Of a stretch of 64,000 nt of DNA, positions 17,957 through 26,375 are shown piece after piece; the stretch's first letter is position 1, and each line of letters begins with the position of its first letter. The stretch is taken from NCBI GenBank assembly GCA_009911185.1, contig QXWW01000011.1:47099-111098 (forward strand), read 5' to 3'. Position numbers and translations under genes: made by a program. The notes beneath the pieces are model-generated. The model was given only the letters and a program-made list of their open reading frames with translations. It searched no databases and was not told the DNA's origin. Origin of the DNA: Lachnospiraceae bacterium (GTDB lineage Bacteria; Bacillota; Clostridia; Lachnospirales; Lachnospiraceae).

Positions 17957-18030
17957 GCAAGTAACAGGGAGTGTATGATACAGTACCTGATTACCAAAAT
18001 AAATAAGAAAAAAGCAGGAGGTGAAATGTA

Positions 18031-18273
18031 ATGGTAAAGATCAGATTAAAGAGAATGGGGCAGAAAAAGGCTCCTTTCTATAGAATCGTAGTCGCTGATT
18101 CCAGATCTCCCAGAGATGGAAAATGCATCGAGGAAATCGGAACTTATGATCCCACAAAGGATCCCAGTGAATTCCATGTAAATGAAGAATTAGCAAAGAA
18201 ATGGTTAGCAAATGGAGCTCAGCCTACAGAGATGGTAGGAAAGATCTTTAAAGCAGCCGGAATCGAGAAATAA
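18031..18273 (+). CDS. rpsP: Small ribosomal subunit protein bS16
   Basis: The 80-residue protein begins [20 protein letters not shown] and contains [19 protein letters not shown], both diagnostic for S16. It is an early assembly protein of the 30S subunit. GCAGGAGGTGAAATGTA precedes the start. The position after ffh and before khpA is the standard Firmicutes order. Confidence 0.97.
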   Translation: MVKIRLKRMGQKKAPFYRIVVADSRSPRDGKCIEEIGTYDPTKDPSEFHVNEELAKKWLANGAQPTEMVGKIFKAAGIEK

Positions 18274-18291
18274 TCTTCGCGGGGTGAAGGA

Positions 18292-18522
18292 ATGAAAGAA
18301 TTAGTAGAGGTAATTGCCAAAGCTCTTGTAGATAATCCGGAGCAGGTCGCAGTTACAGAGACTGAGAACGAGAAGTCTGTTGTTTTAGAATTGCATGTCG
18401 CCCAGACAGACATGGGGAAGGTAATTGGAAAACAGGGACGGGTTGCAAAAGCCATTCGTGCTGTTGTGAAAGCGGCAGCAGCTAAGAGTGACAAAAAAGT
18501 TATTGTAGATATTGTACAGTAA
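18292..18522 (+). CDS. khpA: KH-domain RNA-binding protein KhpA
   Basis: The 76-residue protein is a single KH domain with the loop VIGKQGRVAKAI (GxxG type), starting MKELVEVIAKALVDNPEQV. In Gram-positive bacteria KhpA pairs with KhpB/Jag and affects RNA stability and cell elongation. It begins 18 bp after rpsP and ends about 95 bp before a terminator, so the two form a short transcription unit. Confidence 0.93.
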   Translation: MKELVEVIAKALVDNPEQVAVTETENEKSVVLELHVAQTDMGKVIGKQGRVAKAIRAVVKAAAAKSDKKVIVDIVQ

Positions 18523-18615
18523 CTTCATCCTGCTCAGTCTGCCGTCTGGCAGGCCGCATGGCCGTTCATACTGTGAAAGCCGGAGACGTTTACAGTAACA
18601 AATGAAAATAGAAAG

Positions 18616-18653
18616 CTGCCACAGAATTGAAATCAGTTTTGCGGCAGTTTTTT
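18616..18653 (+). terminator. Terminator after khpA
   Basis: CTGCCACA (18616-18623) pairs with TGCGGCAG (18640-18647) with one mismatch and is followed by six T residues. It separates rpsP-khpA from rimM. Confidence 0.7.
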
Positions 18654-18792
18654 GATGCATTGCCATGGATGGAAATGGTGCAAAGATTACAAAGTATGCG
18701 AGAAGAGTTCCTGTTTTTGTTATCTTGCCGGTACTCGGAGACAAGGATAAAGGAGGAACTTTTATAAAAGGTTTTTAGCAAAGGAGCATGGT

Positions 18793-19341
18793 ATGGAAGA
18801 TTTATTGCAGGTAGGAGCGATCGCCACAACTCACGGAGTACGGGGAGAGGTGAAAGTATTCCCGATGACAGACGATGTGAACCGCTTCAAGAGGCTGAAA
18901 AAAGTTTTTCTGGATGTTGGCAGTGAATACCGGGAAATGGAAATTCTTCAGGTAAAATTTTTTAAAAATATGGCAATTCTCAAGTTTAAAGGCATAGATA
19001 ATATTAATGAAATTGAGAAGTACAAAGGAAGAGGGTTGTTTGTGACCAGGGATCAGGCAGTGAAATGTGAAAAAGACGAATATTTTATCGCTGACCTGAT
19101 TGGCATGGAAGTGACGACAGAAGCGGGAGAATTGCTGGGAAAACTGAAAGATGTGCTTCAAACAGGAGCGAACGACGTATACCTTGTGGAAGTTGTACAG
19201 GATTCCCCTTATGCGGATAAAGTGCAGGGAAAAAAAAGGGAACTGCTTCTTCCTGCAATCCGCGAATGCATACGCAGCGTGGATATGCAGCAGCGGAGTA
19301 TGCAGGTATATCTGATGCCGGGGCTTTTGGAGGAAGTTTGA
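18793..19341 (+). CDS. rimM: Ribosome maturation factor RimM
   Basis: The 182-residue protein begins [24 protein letters not shown], the RimM signature, and has the second PRC-barrel-like domain from about residue 95 ([10 protein letters not shown]). RimM binds S19 and helps mature the 3' head of 16S rRNA. It ends two bases before trmD, the usual coupling. An AAAGGAG ribosome site precedes the start. Confidence 0.95.
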   Translation: MEDLLQVGAIATTHGVRGEVKVFPMTDDVNRFKRLKKVFLDVGSEYREMEILQVKFFKNMAILKFKGIDNINEIEKYKGRGLFVTRDQAVKCEKDEYFIADLIGMEVTTEAGELLGKLKDVLQTGANDVYLVEVVQDSPYADKVQGKKRELLLPAIRECIRSVDMQQRSMQVYLMPGLLEEV

Positions 19342-19342
19342 G

Positions 19343-20068
19343 ATGAATTTTCATATTTTAACCTTATTTCCCGAAATGGTGATGCAGGGATTGAATACCA
19401 GCATCATTGGACGGGCGTCCAGGGCGGGGCTTCTCGCCATTAACGCCATTAATATTCGCGATTATTCAGAAAATAAACATCATAATGTGGACGATTATCC
19501 GTATGGAGGCGGAGCGGGTATGCTGATGCAGGCGCAGCCCGTTTATGACGCCTGGAAATCTGTGGTGGAAACGATGGAAAAAACGCCCAGGTGCGTTTAT
19601 GTCACGCCTCAGGGAAGCACATTTACCCAGAAGATGGCTAAGGAACTGGCATTAGAGCAAGATTTGATTTTGCTTTGCGGTCATTATGAAGGCATTGATG
19701 AACGCGTATTGGAAGAGATTGTGACCGATTACGTCTCTATTGGAGATTATGTGCTGACAGGGGGGGAGCTTCCGGCAATGGTAATTACAGACGCGGTTTC
19801 GAGAATGGTGCCGGGCGTGCTTGGAAACCAGGAGTCTGGCCGGGCGGAGTCTTTTGAAGGAAATCTTTTGGAGTATCCTCAATATTCCAGGCCGGAAGAC
19901 TGGAGGGGGAAAAAAGTGCCGGAGGTTTTATTATCCGGACATCATAAGAATATTGAAATCTGGCGCAGGCGGCAGGCCGTCTTGCGCACCAGAGAGCGCA
20001 GGCCGGATTTGCTGGAAAAGGCAAAGCTTTCCAGCCAGGAGCAGGAATGGCTGAAGGGAATGAAATGA
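19343..20068 (+). CDS. trmD: tRNA (guanine-37-N1)-methyltransferase TrmD
   Basis: The 241-residue SPOUT enzyme methylates G37 next to the anticodon and prevents frameshifting. The AdoMet knot motifs are intact: [23 protein letters not shown] and [11 protein letters not shown]. The C-terminal helical domain that contacts tRNA is present. The next gene should be rplS but a FIVAR surface protein intervenes. Confidence 0.97.
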   Translation: MNFHILTLFPEMVMQGLNTSIIGRASRAGLLAINAINIRDYSENKHHNVDDYPYGGGAGMLMQAQPVYDAWKSVVETMEKTPRCVYVTPQGSTFTQKMAKELALEQDLILLCGHYEGIDERVLEEIVTDYVSIGDYVLTGGELPAMVITDAVSRMVPGVLGNQESGRAESFEGNLLEYPQYSRPEDWRGKKVPEVLLSGHHKNIEIWRRRQAVLRTRERRPDLLEKAKLSSQEQEWLKGMK

Positions 20069-20127
20069 TTGAGTAAAAAGTAACAAAAAGAAAAATTATT
20101 TTAGGACTATTTTCATAAAAAAGCCAA

Positions 20128-20156
20128 TTGTAAATGATGAAAAAAACTACTATACT
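20128..20156 (+). promoter_or_regulatory. Promoter of the FIVAR surface protein
   Basis: TTGTAA (20128-20133) and TATACT (20151-20156) are separated by 17 bp. The ATG at 20266 lies 110 bp downstream, so the inserted gene need not rely on the rimM-trmD promoter. Confidence 0.7.
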
Positions 20157-20265
20157 TGAGAGAGCAAAAAGGTTTTTCTATATGTAAAATATATTAGACA
20201 GGAGTTAATATGTGGTTATAGAAAAACATGAAGCTAATGTTTCACAAAATAGAAGGAGGATAAGC

Positions 20266-22593
20266 ATGAAACAGGGAAAGAAACTTTTGTCATTATTCTT
20301 GGCTGTAGCAATTGCAGTTTCAGGGATAAATTTTGCCGGGGCGCTTCAGGTGGACGCGGCAAATGACGGCATTATGACTGTAACTGGCGGCTCAGGTGTT
20401 GTAACACCGCTGGATGGAGCGAGCTTAAAAAACGTCATTGATCAAGCAGAGGAATTAATTGATGGCAAGAATGAAAACGAGTATTTGGGTTATCAAGAGC
20501 TGGCAGATGCGATTGCCGATGCAAATGAACTTTATACTCAGATTGTGTCTCCGGAAAATGGGACGTCTTCGGTAACTGAGAAAGAAGTTCAAGACATGAT
20601 TGCCCGGTTGCAGGCGGCAATGGAGGGGTTTGTTGTTAGTAGCGACGATGGATCATTGGCAGGAGATGTTGAGAAGACACAGTTGCAGAACGCTATTAAA
20701 ACTGCGGAAGACAGAATCAAGAATGCAAATAAAGAAGAGTATACAGAAGAAAGCTGGAATGCCTTAGAAAAGGCGATTGCGGATGCCAAAGCACTTTTGG
20801 AACAAATCGTAACTCCAGAAGATGGCACGGTAAAGGTAACAAAAGCGCAGGTAAGGAGTGCTATCACTGCTTTGAATACAGAGCTGGTTCCGAAAACAGA
20901 AGGATCAGAATTGGCAGGAGATGCTGAGAAGACACAGTTGCAGAACGCTATTAAAACTGCGGAAGACAAAATCAAGAATGCAAATAAAGAAGAGTATACA
21001 GAAGAAAGCTGGAATGCTTTAGAAAAGGCGATTGCCGATGCCAAAGCACTTTTGGAACAAATCGTGACTCCGGAAGATGGAATTGTAAAGGTAACAAAGG
21101 CGCAGGTGCAGAACGCAATTACTGAATTAGAAAAAGGGTTGGTTCTGAAAACACCTGAAGATGCGAAACCGACCGCTGAGGACTGGGAAGCTTTGGAAGA
21201 GCAGATGGCAATTGCAAATACAAAGAATGAGGCTGATTATGTAGAAGAAACCTGGAATGTGTTTGCAACAGCAAAGAATAATGCGCAGAGGCTTTTAGAT
21301 AATAGAGAAGTTGTAAGCGGAGACGGTATTGTAACGAAGAAACAGGTGGTTGACGCTACAACAGCATTGAAAGAAGCAATAGCAGGTCTTCAGACAAAAC
21401 CTGGAGTGGCAGATAAGACGGCGTTACAGGAACAGATTGCCAGAGCGGAAAGATTAGATGCGAAAAACTTTACCACAGAAAGCTGGAATGCAATGCAGGC
21501 AAAACTGCAAGATGCGAAGGCAGTCAATGCAAAGACTGATGCAACACAGGCAGAGGTAGATGCAGCAGCCAGTGCATTGAAAGAAGCGCTTGATAATCTG
21601 AAACCTGCTACTGGCACACCTGCCGTAGATAAGACAGCATTACAGGCGCAGATTACCAGGGCAGAGAAGTTGGTTGCGAAAAACTTTACCACAGAGAGCT
21701 GGAATGCAATGCAGGCAAAATTGAAAGATGCAAAGGCAGTCAATGCTAAGGCTGATGCAACACAGGCAGAAGTAAATAAGGCAGCCAATGAACTGAAAAC
21801 AGCGCTTGACAATCTGAAACCTGCTACCAGCACATCTACAGTAGATAAGGCGGCATTACAGACGGCAATCAATCAGGCAAAAGCATTATTAAAAGATAAA
21901 GCAAAATATACTTCTGCAAGCTGGAAGGCTTTTGAAGACGCTTTAAAAGCAGCAGAAGTTGTATATAATGATGCAAAGGCAACAAAGGATCAGGTATCTG
22001 CTGCAGTGACTAAATTGAACACTGCTAAGAATGGTCTGAAATTTGCCGTAACCAGCGTAAAAATTAACAATAAGTCCGTTAAAATTGCAGCCGGCAAGAA
22101 AGTGACTCTTAGCGTTACAGTAGCTCCGAAAAATGCAGCAAATAAAGCTGTTAAGTGGAGTATTGCCAAGAAAGACCAGAAATATGCAAAGGTTAATGCC
22201 AAAGGCGTAGTAACCACTACGAAAAAGGGCGCAGGTAAAAAAGTAAAAGTTACTGCAACTGCCGCAGATGGAAGCGGAAAGAAAGCAACGGTTACAATTA
22301 CCATTATGAAGAACAGCGTTACCAAGGTTACTTTAAAAGCTAAGGCTAAGAAAGTAAAGGCTGGCAAGAGCCTCACGATTAAGGCGACAGTAAAGACGAA
22401 TGGCAAGAAAGCAAACAAGACGCTGGAGTGGAGCCTTGACAAGAAAGCCGTAAAAGGCAAATATGCAACCATCAGCAAGAAGGGCGTATTAAAGACCAAG
22501 AAAAAAGCAAAAGGCAAGACAATTACCGTTACTGCAAAAGCAACAGACGGAAGCAATAAGAAGGCAACGATTAAAATTAAAGTTGTAAAGTAA
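20266..22593 (+). CDS. Secreted FIVAR-repeat and Big_2 domain surface protein
   Basis: The 775-residue protein begins with a signal peptide (MKQGKKLLSLFLAVAIAVSG to about residue 34). At least five or six FIVAR-type three-helix modules follow, recognised by ESWNALEKAIADAK or ESWNAMQAKLKDAK, up to about residue 605. Two Ig-like Big_2 domains close the protein, with the cores VAPKNAANKAVKWS and KANKTLEWSLDKK. The C-terminus is extremely lysine-rich and has no LPxTG sortase motif, so binding to the wall or to sugars is more likely ionic. FIVAR domains occur in adhesins and glycan-binding proteins. GGAGG precedes the ATG at 20266. The gene interrupts the conserved trmD-rplS order and has its own promoter and terminator. 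Confidence 0.88.
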   Translation: MKQGKKLLSLFLAVAIAVSGINFAGALQVDAANDGIMTVTGGSGVVTPLDGASLKNVIDQAEELIDGKNENEYLGYQELADAIADANELYTQIVSPENGTSSVTEKEVQDMIARLQAAMEGFVVSSDDGSLAGDVEKTQLQNAIKTAEDRIKNANKEEYTEESWNALEKAIADAKALLEQIVTPEDGTVKVTKAQVRSAITALNTELVPKTEGSELAGDAEKTQLQNAIKTAEDKIKNANKEEYTEESWNALEKAIADAKALLEQIVTPEDGIVKVTKAQVQNAITELEKGLVLKTPEDAKPTAEDWEALEEQMAIANTKNEADYVEETWNVFATAKNNAQRLLDNREVVSGDGIVTKKQVVDATTALKEAIAGLQTKPGVADKTALQEQIARAERLDAKNFTTESWNAMQAKLQDAKAVNAKTDATQAEVDAAASALKEALDNLKPATGTPAVDKTALQAQITRAEKLVAKNFTTESWNAMQAKLKDAKAVNAKADATQAEVNKAANELKTALDNLKPATSTSTVDKAALQTAINQAKALLKDKAKYTSASWKAFEDALKAAEVVYNDAKATKDQVSAAVTKLNTAKNGLKFAVTSVKINNKSVKIAAGKKVTLSVTVAPKNAANKAVKWSIAKKDQKYAKVNAKGVVTTTKKGAGKKVKVTATAADGSGKKATVTITIMKNSVTKVTLKAKAKKVKAGKSLTIKATVKTNGKKANKTLEWSLDKKAVKGKYATISKKGVLKTKKKAKGKTITVTAKATDGSNKKATIKIKVVK
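20656..21105 (+). repeat. Tandem near-identical repeats within the FIVAR gene
   Basis: Bases 20656-20850 and 20911-21105 are about 95 percent identical with a 255-bp period (85 residues). A second, more diverged pair with a period of about 210 bp follows at about 21411-21815. Recent duplication and copy-number change by recombination are likely. Confidence 0.85.
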
Positions 22594-22614
22594 TTGCTGA
22601 TAAATGAAAGAGCC

Positions 22615-22652
22615 AGACGAAATGCGGTGAAAGACCGCATTTCGTCTTTTCT
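22615..22652 (+). terminator. Strong terminator after the FIVAR gene
   Basis: A perfect 14-bp stem, AGACGAAATGCGGT and ACCGCATTTCGTCT, with a 5-base loop is followed by TTTCTTC. It isolates the FIVAR gene from rplS. Confidence 0.9.
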
Positions 22653-22726
22653 TCTATAGAAAATGCTTTGTTGTATGTCGCGAAAGCGGCCGTGCACAGT
22701 ATGCCAAAACATGTAATTTCCAGCGA

Positions 22727-22752
22727 AGGGAGCTCGGAAAATGGAAGCTCCC
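22727..22752 (+). repeat. Hairpin in the rplS upstream region
   Basis: AGGGAGCT (22727-22734) and AGCTCCCT (22745-22752) form a perfect 8-bp stem with flanking AGCG/CGCT that could extend it. It lies 140 bp before rplS and is not followed by a T-tract. Confidence 0.5.
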
Positions 22753-22784
22753 TGAACGCTTTGTCAAAAAGCAAGAGAAAAATC

Positions 22785-22824
22785 TTGCTTTCTGCACAGA
22801 TTTGTGATAAAATACAAATCTGTG
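22785..22824 (+). promoter_or_regulatory. rplS promoter with perfect 11-bp palindrome
   Basis: TTGCTT (22785-22790) and TAAAAT (22808-22813) are spaced by 17 bp. The -10 region lies in the middle of a perfect inverted repeat, CACAGATTTGT at 22795-22805 and ACAAATCTGTG at 22814-22824. The palindrome may be a repressor site, or an RNA hairpin if transcription starts upstream. Confidence 0.55.
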
Positions 22825-22893
22825 AGACAAGAAAATGATGGTCCTCTGTTACGAATGTATTAAGAACATCTAATGGAAATAGGAGGTCACAAA

Positions 22894-23247
22894 ATGAACG
22901 CAACAGAAATTATCAGGAACATTGAAAAAGAACAATTGAAGGAACAGGTAGATCAATTCAGCGTGGGAGATACGGTGAAGGTTTATGGTAAGATTAAGGA
23001 AGGAAACCGGGAGAGAATCCAGGTTTTTGAAGGTATCGTGCTGAAGCGGCAGGGCGGAAGCAACAGAGAGACTTTCACGGTAAGAAAATTTTCCAACGGT
23101 GTTGGCGTTGAGAAGACATGGCCGCTGCATTCTCCGAACGTAGAGAAAATTGAAATAGTACGTTATGGTAAAGTAAGGCGTGCAAAGCTGAATTATTTAA
23201 GACAGCGTGTCGGCAAGAGAGCAAAGGTAAAAGAATTAGTAAAGTAA
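22894..23247 (+). CDS. rplS: Large ribosomal subunit protein bL19
   Basis: From the ATG at 22894 the protein has 117 residues, normal for L19, and starts [42 protein letters not shown] and the basic C-terminal [17 protein letters not shown] are diagnostic. The seven-codon upstream extension is rejected because AGGAGGT sits seven bases before 22894. L19 sits at the 30S-50S interface. Confidence 0.97.
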   Translation: MNATEIIRNIEKEQLKEQVDQFSVGDTVKVYGKIKEGNRERIQVFEGIVLKRQGGSNRETFTVRKFSNGVGVEKTWPLHSPNVEKIEIVRYGKVRRAKLNYLRQRVGKRAKVKELVK

Positions 23248-23272
23248 TACAAAACAGGAATGGAACATGGGA

Positions 23273-23304
23273 AGGGACAAGTACGATTGTAGTTGTCCCT
23301 TTTT
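23273..23304 (+). terminator. Terminator after rplS
   Basis: AGGGACAA (23273-23280) and TTGTCCCT (23293-23300) form a perfect stem with a 12-base loop followed by TTTT. Confidence 0.9.
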
Positions 23305-23428
23305 ATGCACACTCCCGCCTGAAGAAGACAGCTGCCAGGCGGTCTGGGTGCGTCGGTTGCGGGAAACCCCAATTGGGTGCGCACGTCTGCACGGGTAAGC
23401 AGTTGTTGTGTGATAGGAGCGCTGGAAT

Positions 23429-24013
23429 ATGAAAAGAAAAACATCCGGTCTGAGTTTTTATCGGAGAAAGAAAAAAATAAATACGGCTTTGCTGAAAGAA
23501 ATTGCAGTCTGGGCGGGAGAAATTCTGCTGACGATTGCAGGTACCGTGATTCTGGTATCTTTTTTCGGGTTCCGGGTGACGGTGGTAGGACCCTCTATGT
23601 CCCCAACTTTAGAGAACGGGGAGCATATTTTGGTGAATCGTTTTGTCTATAAACTGTTTGATCCGGGGCGTAATGATCTGGTGGTATTTTCGCCGAATGG
23701 AAATGAAAAATCCCACTTTTATGTGAAACGGGTTATTGGCCTTCCCGGAGATAAGATACAGGTCAAAGAGGGAGAAGTTTATGTGAATGGAGAGTTATTT
23801 TCTGAAAAGATAGAAGGAGGCGCCATAGAGAAGGCCCTGATGGCAGAAAATGAGATTCTTGTGGGTGAAGATGAATATTTTGTTCTGGGAGATAACCGTA
23901 ACAACAGTGAGGACAGCCGTTTTTCCAGTATCGGCAATGTGAAGAAAGAATATATTACAGGGAAGGCATGGATGATTGTCTCGCCCTTGGATAAAATCGG
24001 TTTTTTGAAATAG
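23429..24013 (+). CDS. lepB: Signal peptidase I (first copy)
   Basis: The 194-residue membrane protease removes signal peptides from exported proteins. One N-terminal membrane helix (about 28-50) is followed by the catalytic serine in VGPSMSPTLENGE, the general-base lysine in FYVKRVIGLPGDK and the box GDNRNNSEDSR. The length fits Gram-positive SipS-type enzymes. It is the first gene of a lepB-rbgA-lepB-rnhB run. A second copy follows one gene later (24968-25549). Confidence 0.93.
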   Translation: MKRKTSGLSFYRRKKKINTALLKEIAVWAGEILLTIAGTVILVSFFGFRVTVVGPSMSPTLENGEHILVNRFVYKLFDPGRNDLVVFSPNGNEKSHFYVKRVIGLPGDKIQVKEGEVYVNGELFSEKIEGGAIEKALMAENEILVGEDEYFVLGDNRNNSEDSRFSSIGNVKKEYITGKAWMIVSPLDKIGFLK

Positions 24014-24026
24014 TCGGAGGTAAGAG

Positions 24027-24878
24027 ATGCATTTTCAATGGTACCCAGGACATATGACGAAAGCAAAACGTCAGATGCAGGAAGATATAAAACTCATTGA
24101 TCTGGTAATTGAACTGGCAGACGCCCGTATTCCTGTAAGCAGCAGAAATCCGGATATTGACGAGCTGGGAAAACAGAAGGCAAGATTGATATTGATGAAT
24201 AAGGCGGATCTTGCCAGCCAGGAACAGACAGCAGCCTGGATGTCATATTTCAGGGAAAAAGGCTTTTTTGTGGTGAAGCTGGACGCCCGGACGAAGACAG
24301 GTATGAAGAACATTCAGGAGGCCATACTGGAAGCGTGCAGGGAGAAAATAGAACGCGACCGCAGAAGGGGAATCCGGAACCGTCCGGTGCGTGCTATGGT
24401 GGTGGGGATTCCCAATGTGGGGAAATCCACATTCATCAATACCTACGCGGGAAGGGCATGTGCCAAAACGGGAAATAAGCCGGGCGTTACCAAAGGAAAG
24501 CAGTGGATACGCCTGAATAAAAATGTGGAACTTTTAGATACGCCGGGAATTTTATGGCCCAAATTCGAAGACCAGCGAGTGGGACTGTATCTGGCTCTGA
24601 TTGGTTCTATTAAGGATGAAATTTTAAATATTGACGAGTTGTCTTTGGAATTGATTCGCATTCTGCAGGAAAAATATCCGAACGTCTTAAAGGAGCGCTA
24701 TCAGGCAGAGGAAAGCCAGGCTCCAGCGGAAATTCTGGGGGACATAGCCAGAAGCCGTAATTGTGTGAAAAAAGGAAATGAACTTGATTACAGCAAAGCA
24801 GCGGCTTTACTGATAGATGAATTTCGCAGCGGCAGGCTGGGGAAAATAACACTTGAATTTCCAGAGGAACAGAGCTAA
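24027..24878 (+). CDS. rbgA: Ribosome biogenesis GTPase RbgA (YlqF)
   Basis: The 283-residue protein is a circularly permuted GTPase: the NKAD motif (G4) comes first, then GIPNVGKSTFIN (G1), KPGVTKG (G2) and LDTPGILWP (G3). It starts MHFQWYPGHMTKAKRQM, as in B. subtilis RbgA, which acts in late assembly of the 50S subunit. The C-terminal helical domain binds rRNA. TCGGAGGTAAG lies before the start. Confidence 0.96.
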   Translation: MHFQWYPGHMTKAKRQMQEDIKLIDLVIELADARIPVSSRNPDIDELGKQKARLILMNKADLASQEQTAAWMSYFREKGFFVVKLDARTKTGMKNIQEAILEACREKIERDRRRGIRNRPVRAMVVGIPNVGKSTFINTYAGRACAKTGNKPGVTKGKQWIRLNKNVELLDTPGILWPKFEDQRVGLYLALIGSIKDEILNIDELSLELIRILQEKYPNVLKERYQAEESQAPAEILGDIARSRNCVKKGNELDYSKAAALLIDEFRSGRLGKITLEFPEEQS

Positions 24879-24967
24879 AATAAAAGTGGCGGTACCATGG
24901 ATTGCATAGGCGCGGATGGAGGTCGGACTGCCGTTTGTATATGAAGTATAGGAAGCAGGTATAAAAT

Positions 24968-25549
24968 ATGGATAATCAGCAGAAAGAGAGAAAAAAAAAC
25001 TCAGAAGAAAAATCCGGTATGGTGCGTGAAGTTATAAGTTTTGTTTTATATATAGGAATTGTTTTTTTGCTGACCTATCTGGTGATTCATTATGTGGGGC
25101 AGCGGACGCAGGTAAGCGGAACTTCCATGGAGTATACGTTAAGCGACGGAGATAATCTGATTGTAGATAAGATTAGTTACCGTTTTCATAAGCCGGAACG
25201 ATTTGATATTGTAGTATTCCCCTTTAAGTTTAAGGAGGATACCTACTACATTAAGCGAATCATTGGACTTCCAGGCGAGACAGTACAGATTAGCCAGGAC
25301 GGGGTAATTTATATTAACGGTGAGGAATTAGAGGAATCCTATGGGCGGGAAATCATACAGAATCCGGGAGAAGCTGCGGAGCCTGTAGAGCTTGGAGAGG
25401 ATGAATATTTTGTACTGGGAGATAATCGCAACGCCAGTTCAGACAGCCGTGATCCCAGCGTAGGCAAAGTGTTAGGCAAAGATTTTGTAGGCAGGGCCTG
25501 GCTGAGACTTTATCCTTTTGACAAAATTGGCTTTATCAAACATCAGTAA
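24968..25549 (+). CDS. lepB: Signal peptidase I (second copy)
   Basis: The 193-residue protein has an N-terminal membrane helix, the catalytic serine in SGTSMEYTLSDGD, the lysine in YYIKRIIGLPGE and GDNRNASSDSRD. It is clearly a paralogue of the enzyme at 23429-24013 but differs through much of its length, so the duplication is not recent. Two peptidases may divide substrates, as with SipS and SipT in Bacillus. The nearby FIVAR protein is one candidate substrate. Confidence 0.93.
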   Translation: MDNQQKERKKNSEEKSGMVREVISFVLYIGIVFLLTYLVIHYVGQRTQVSGTSMEYTLSDGDNLIVDKISYRFHKPERFDIVVFPFKFKEDTYYIKRIIGLPGETVQISQDGVIYINGEELEESYGREIIQNPGEAAEPVELGEDEYFVLGDNRNASSDSRDPSVGKVLGKDFVGRAWLRLYPFDKIGFIKHQ

Positions 25550-25568
25550 ATAGTAAAAGGAGAACCAG

Positions 25569-26348
25569 GTGGGAGAGTTAAAAAAAATTACGGAAATTAA
25601 GGCGGAATTACAGGCAGCAGAAGAATCTATGCTGCCTTCTTTTATTTTAAAATATCAAAACGATCGGCGGGCGGGGGTTAAGAAGCTGGCAGAACAGGCC
25701 CGGAAACGCCTTGTGGCATTGGAGCAGGAACGGGAGCGTATCGAAGGGCTGAAGGTTTATGAGAGGCAATATGATCACAAGGGATATGTCTGTGGCATTG
25801 ATGAAGCTGGCAGAGGACCTCTCGCGGGTCCGGTGGTAGCCGCGGCGGTCATTTTGCCCAGAGACTGCAAGATTTTATATATCAATGATTCTAAGAAGCT
25901 CTGCGCTTCCAAAAGAGAAGAATTGTATGATATGATTATGGAACAGGCGGTGGCCGTGGGAGTTGGCATGGCAGATCCGGCAAGAATTGATGAAATCAAT
26001 ATTCTGCAGGCAACGTACGAAGCTATGCGCCAGGCGATTCAGAATCTATCCGTAACGCCCGATATATTATTAAACGACGCTGTGACAATTCCGCAGGTGG
26101 AGATTTTGCAGGTGCCGATTATTAAAGGGGACGCCAAGAGTATTTCCATCGGCGCGGCAAGCATTATTGCTAAAGTCACCAGGGATCGGCTGATGGTAGA
26201 ATATGATAGGATAATGCCGGAATATGGATTTGCCAGAAATAAGGGTTACGGCTCCAGGGAACATATTGAGGCAATCAAAAAACACGGGGCTTCCTGCATC
26301 CATCGGCAGAGTTTTATTAAAAAATTCTTGCAAAGCAGAGAACATTAG
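25569..26348 (+). CDS. rnhB: Ribonuclease HII
   Basis: The 259-residue enzyme removes ribonucleotides from DNA and RNA primers. GIDEAGRGPLAGPVV carries the DE pair of the active site, NDSKKL follows, and IKGDAKSISIGAASIIAKVTRD is the family's second block. A helical extension of about 70 residues precedes the catalytic domain, as in Bacillus RnhB. The start is a GTG at 25569 with AAGGAGAA eight bases upstream. Confidence 0.96.
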   Translation: MGELKKITEIKAELQAAEESMLPSFILKYQNDRRAGVKKLAEQARKRLVALEQERERIEGLKVYERQYDHKGYVCGIDEAGRGPLAGPVVAAAVILPRDCKILYINDSKKLCASKREELYDMIMEQAVAVGVGMADPARIDEINILQATYEAMRQAIQNLSVTPDILLNDAVTIPQVEILQVPIIKGDAKSISIGAASIIAKVTRDRLMVEYDRIMPEYGFARNKGYGSREHIEAIKKHGASCIHRQSFIKKFLQSREH

Positions 26349-26375
26349 AACTATTTGCAGAAAGGCAGGCGAATC

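Noticed and set aside
20656..21815. CRISPR-like array suggested by repeated blocks
   Set aside because: The repeats are 190-255 bp, in frame and encode FIVAR modules; there are no short repeats with unique spacers anywhere in the window.
21390..22712. Long hydrophobic minus-strand frames opposite the FIVAR/Big_2 gene
   Set aside because: They are reverse complements of lysine- and alanine-rich repeats, which create artificial valine/phenylalanine-rich frames. No ribosome sites are present.
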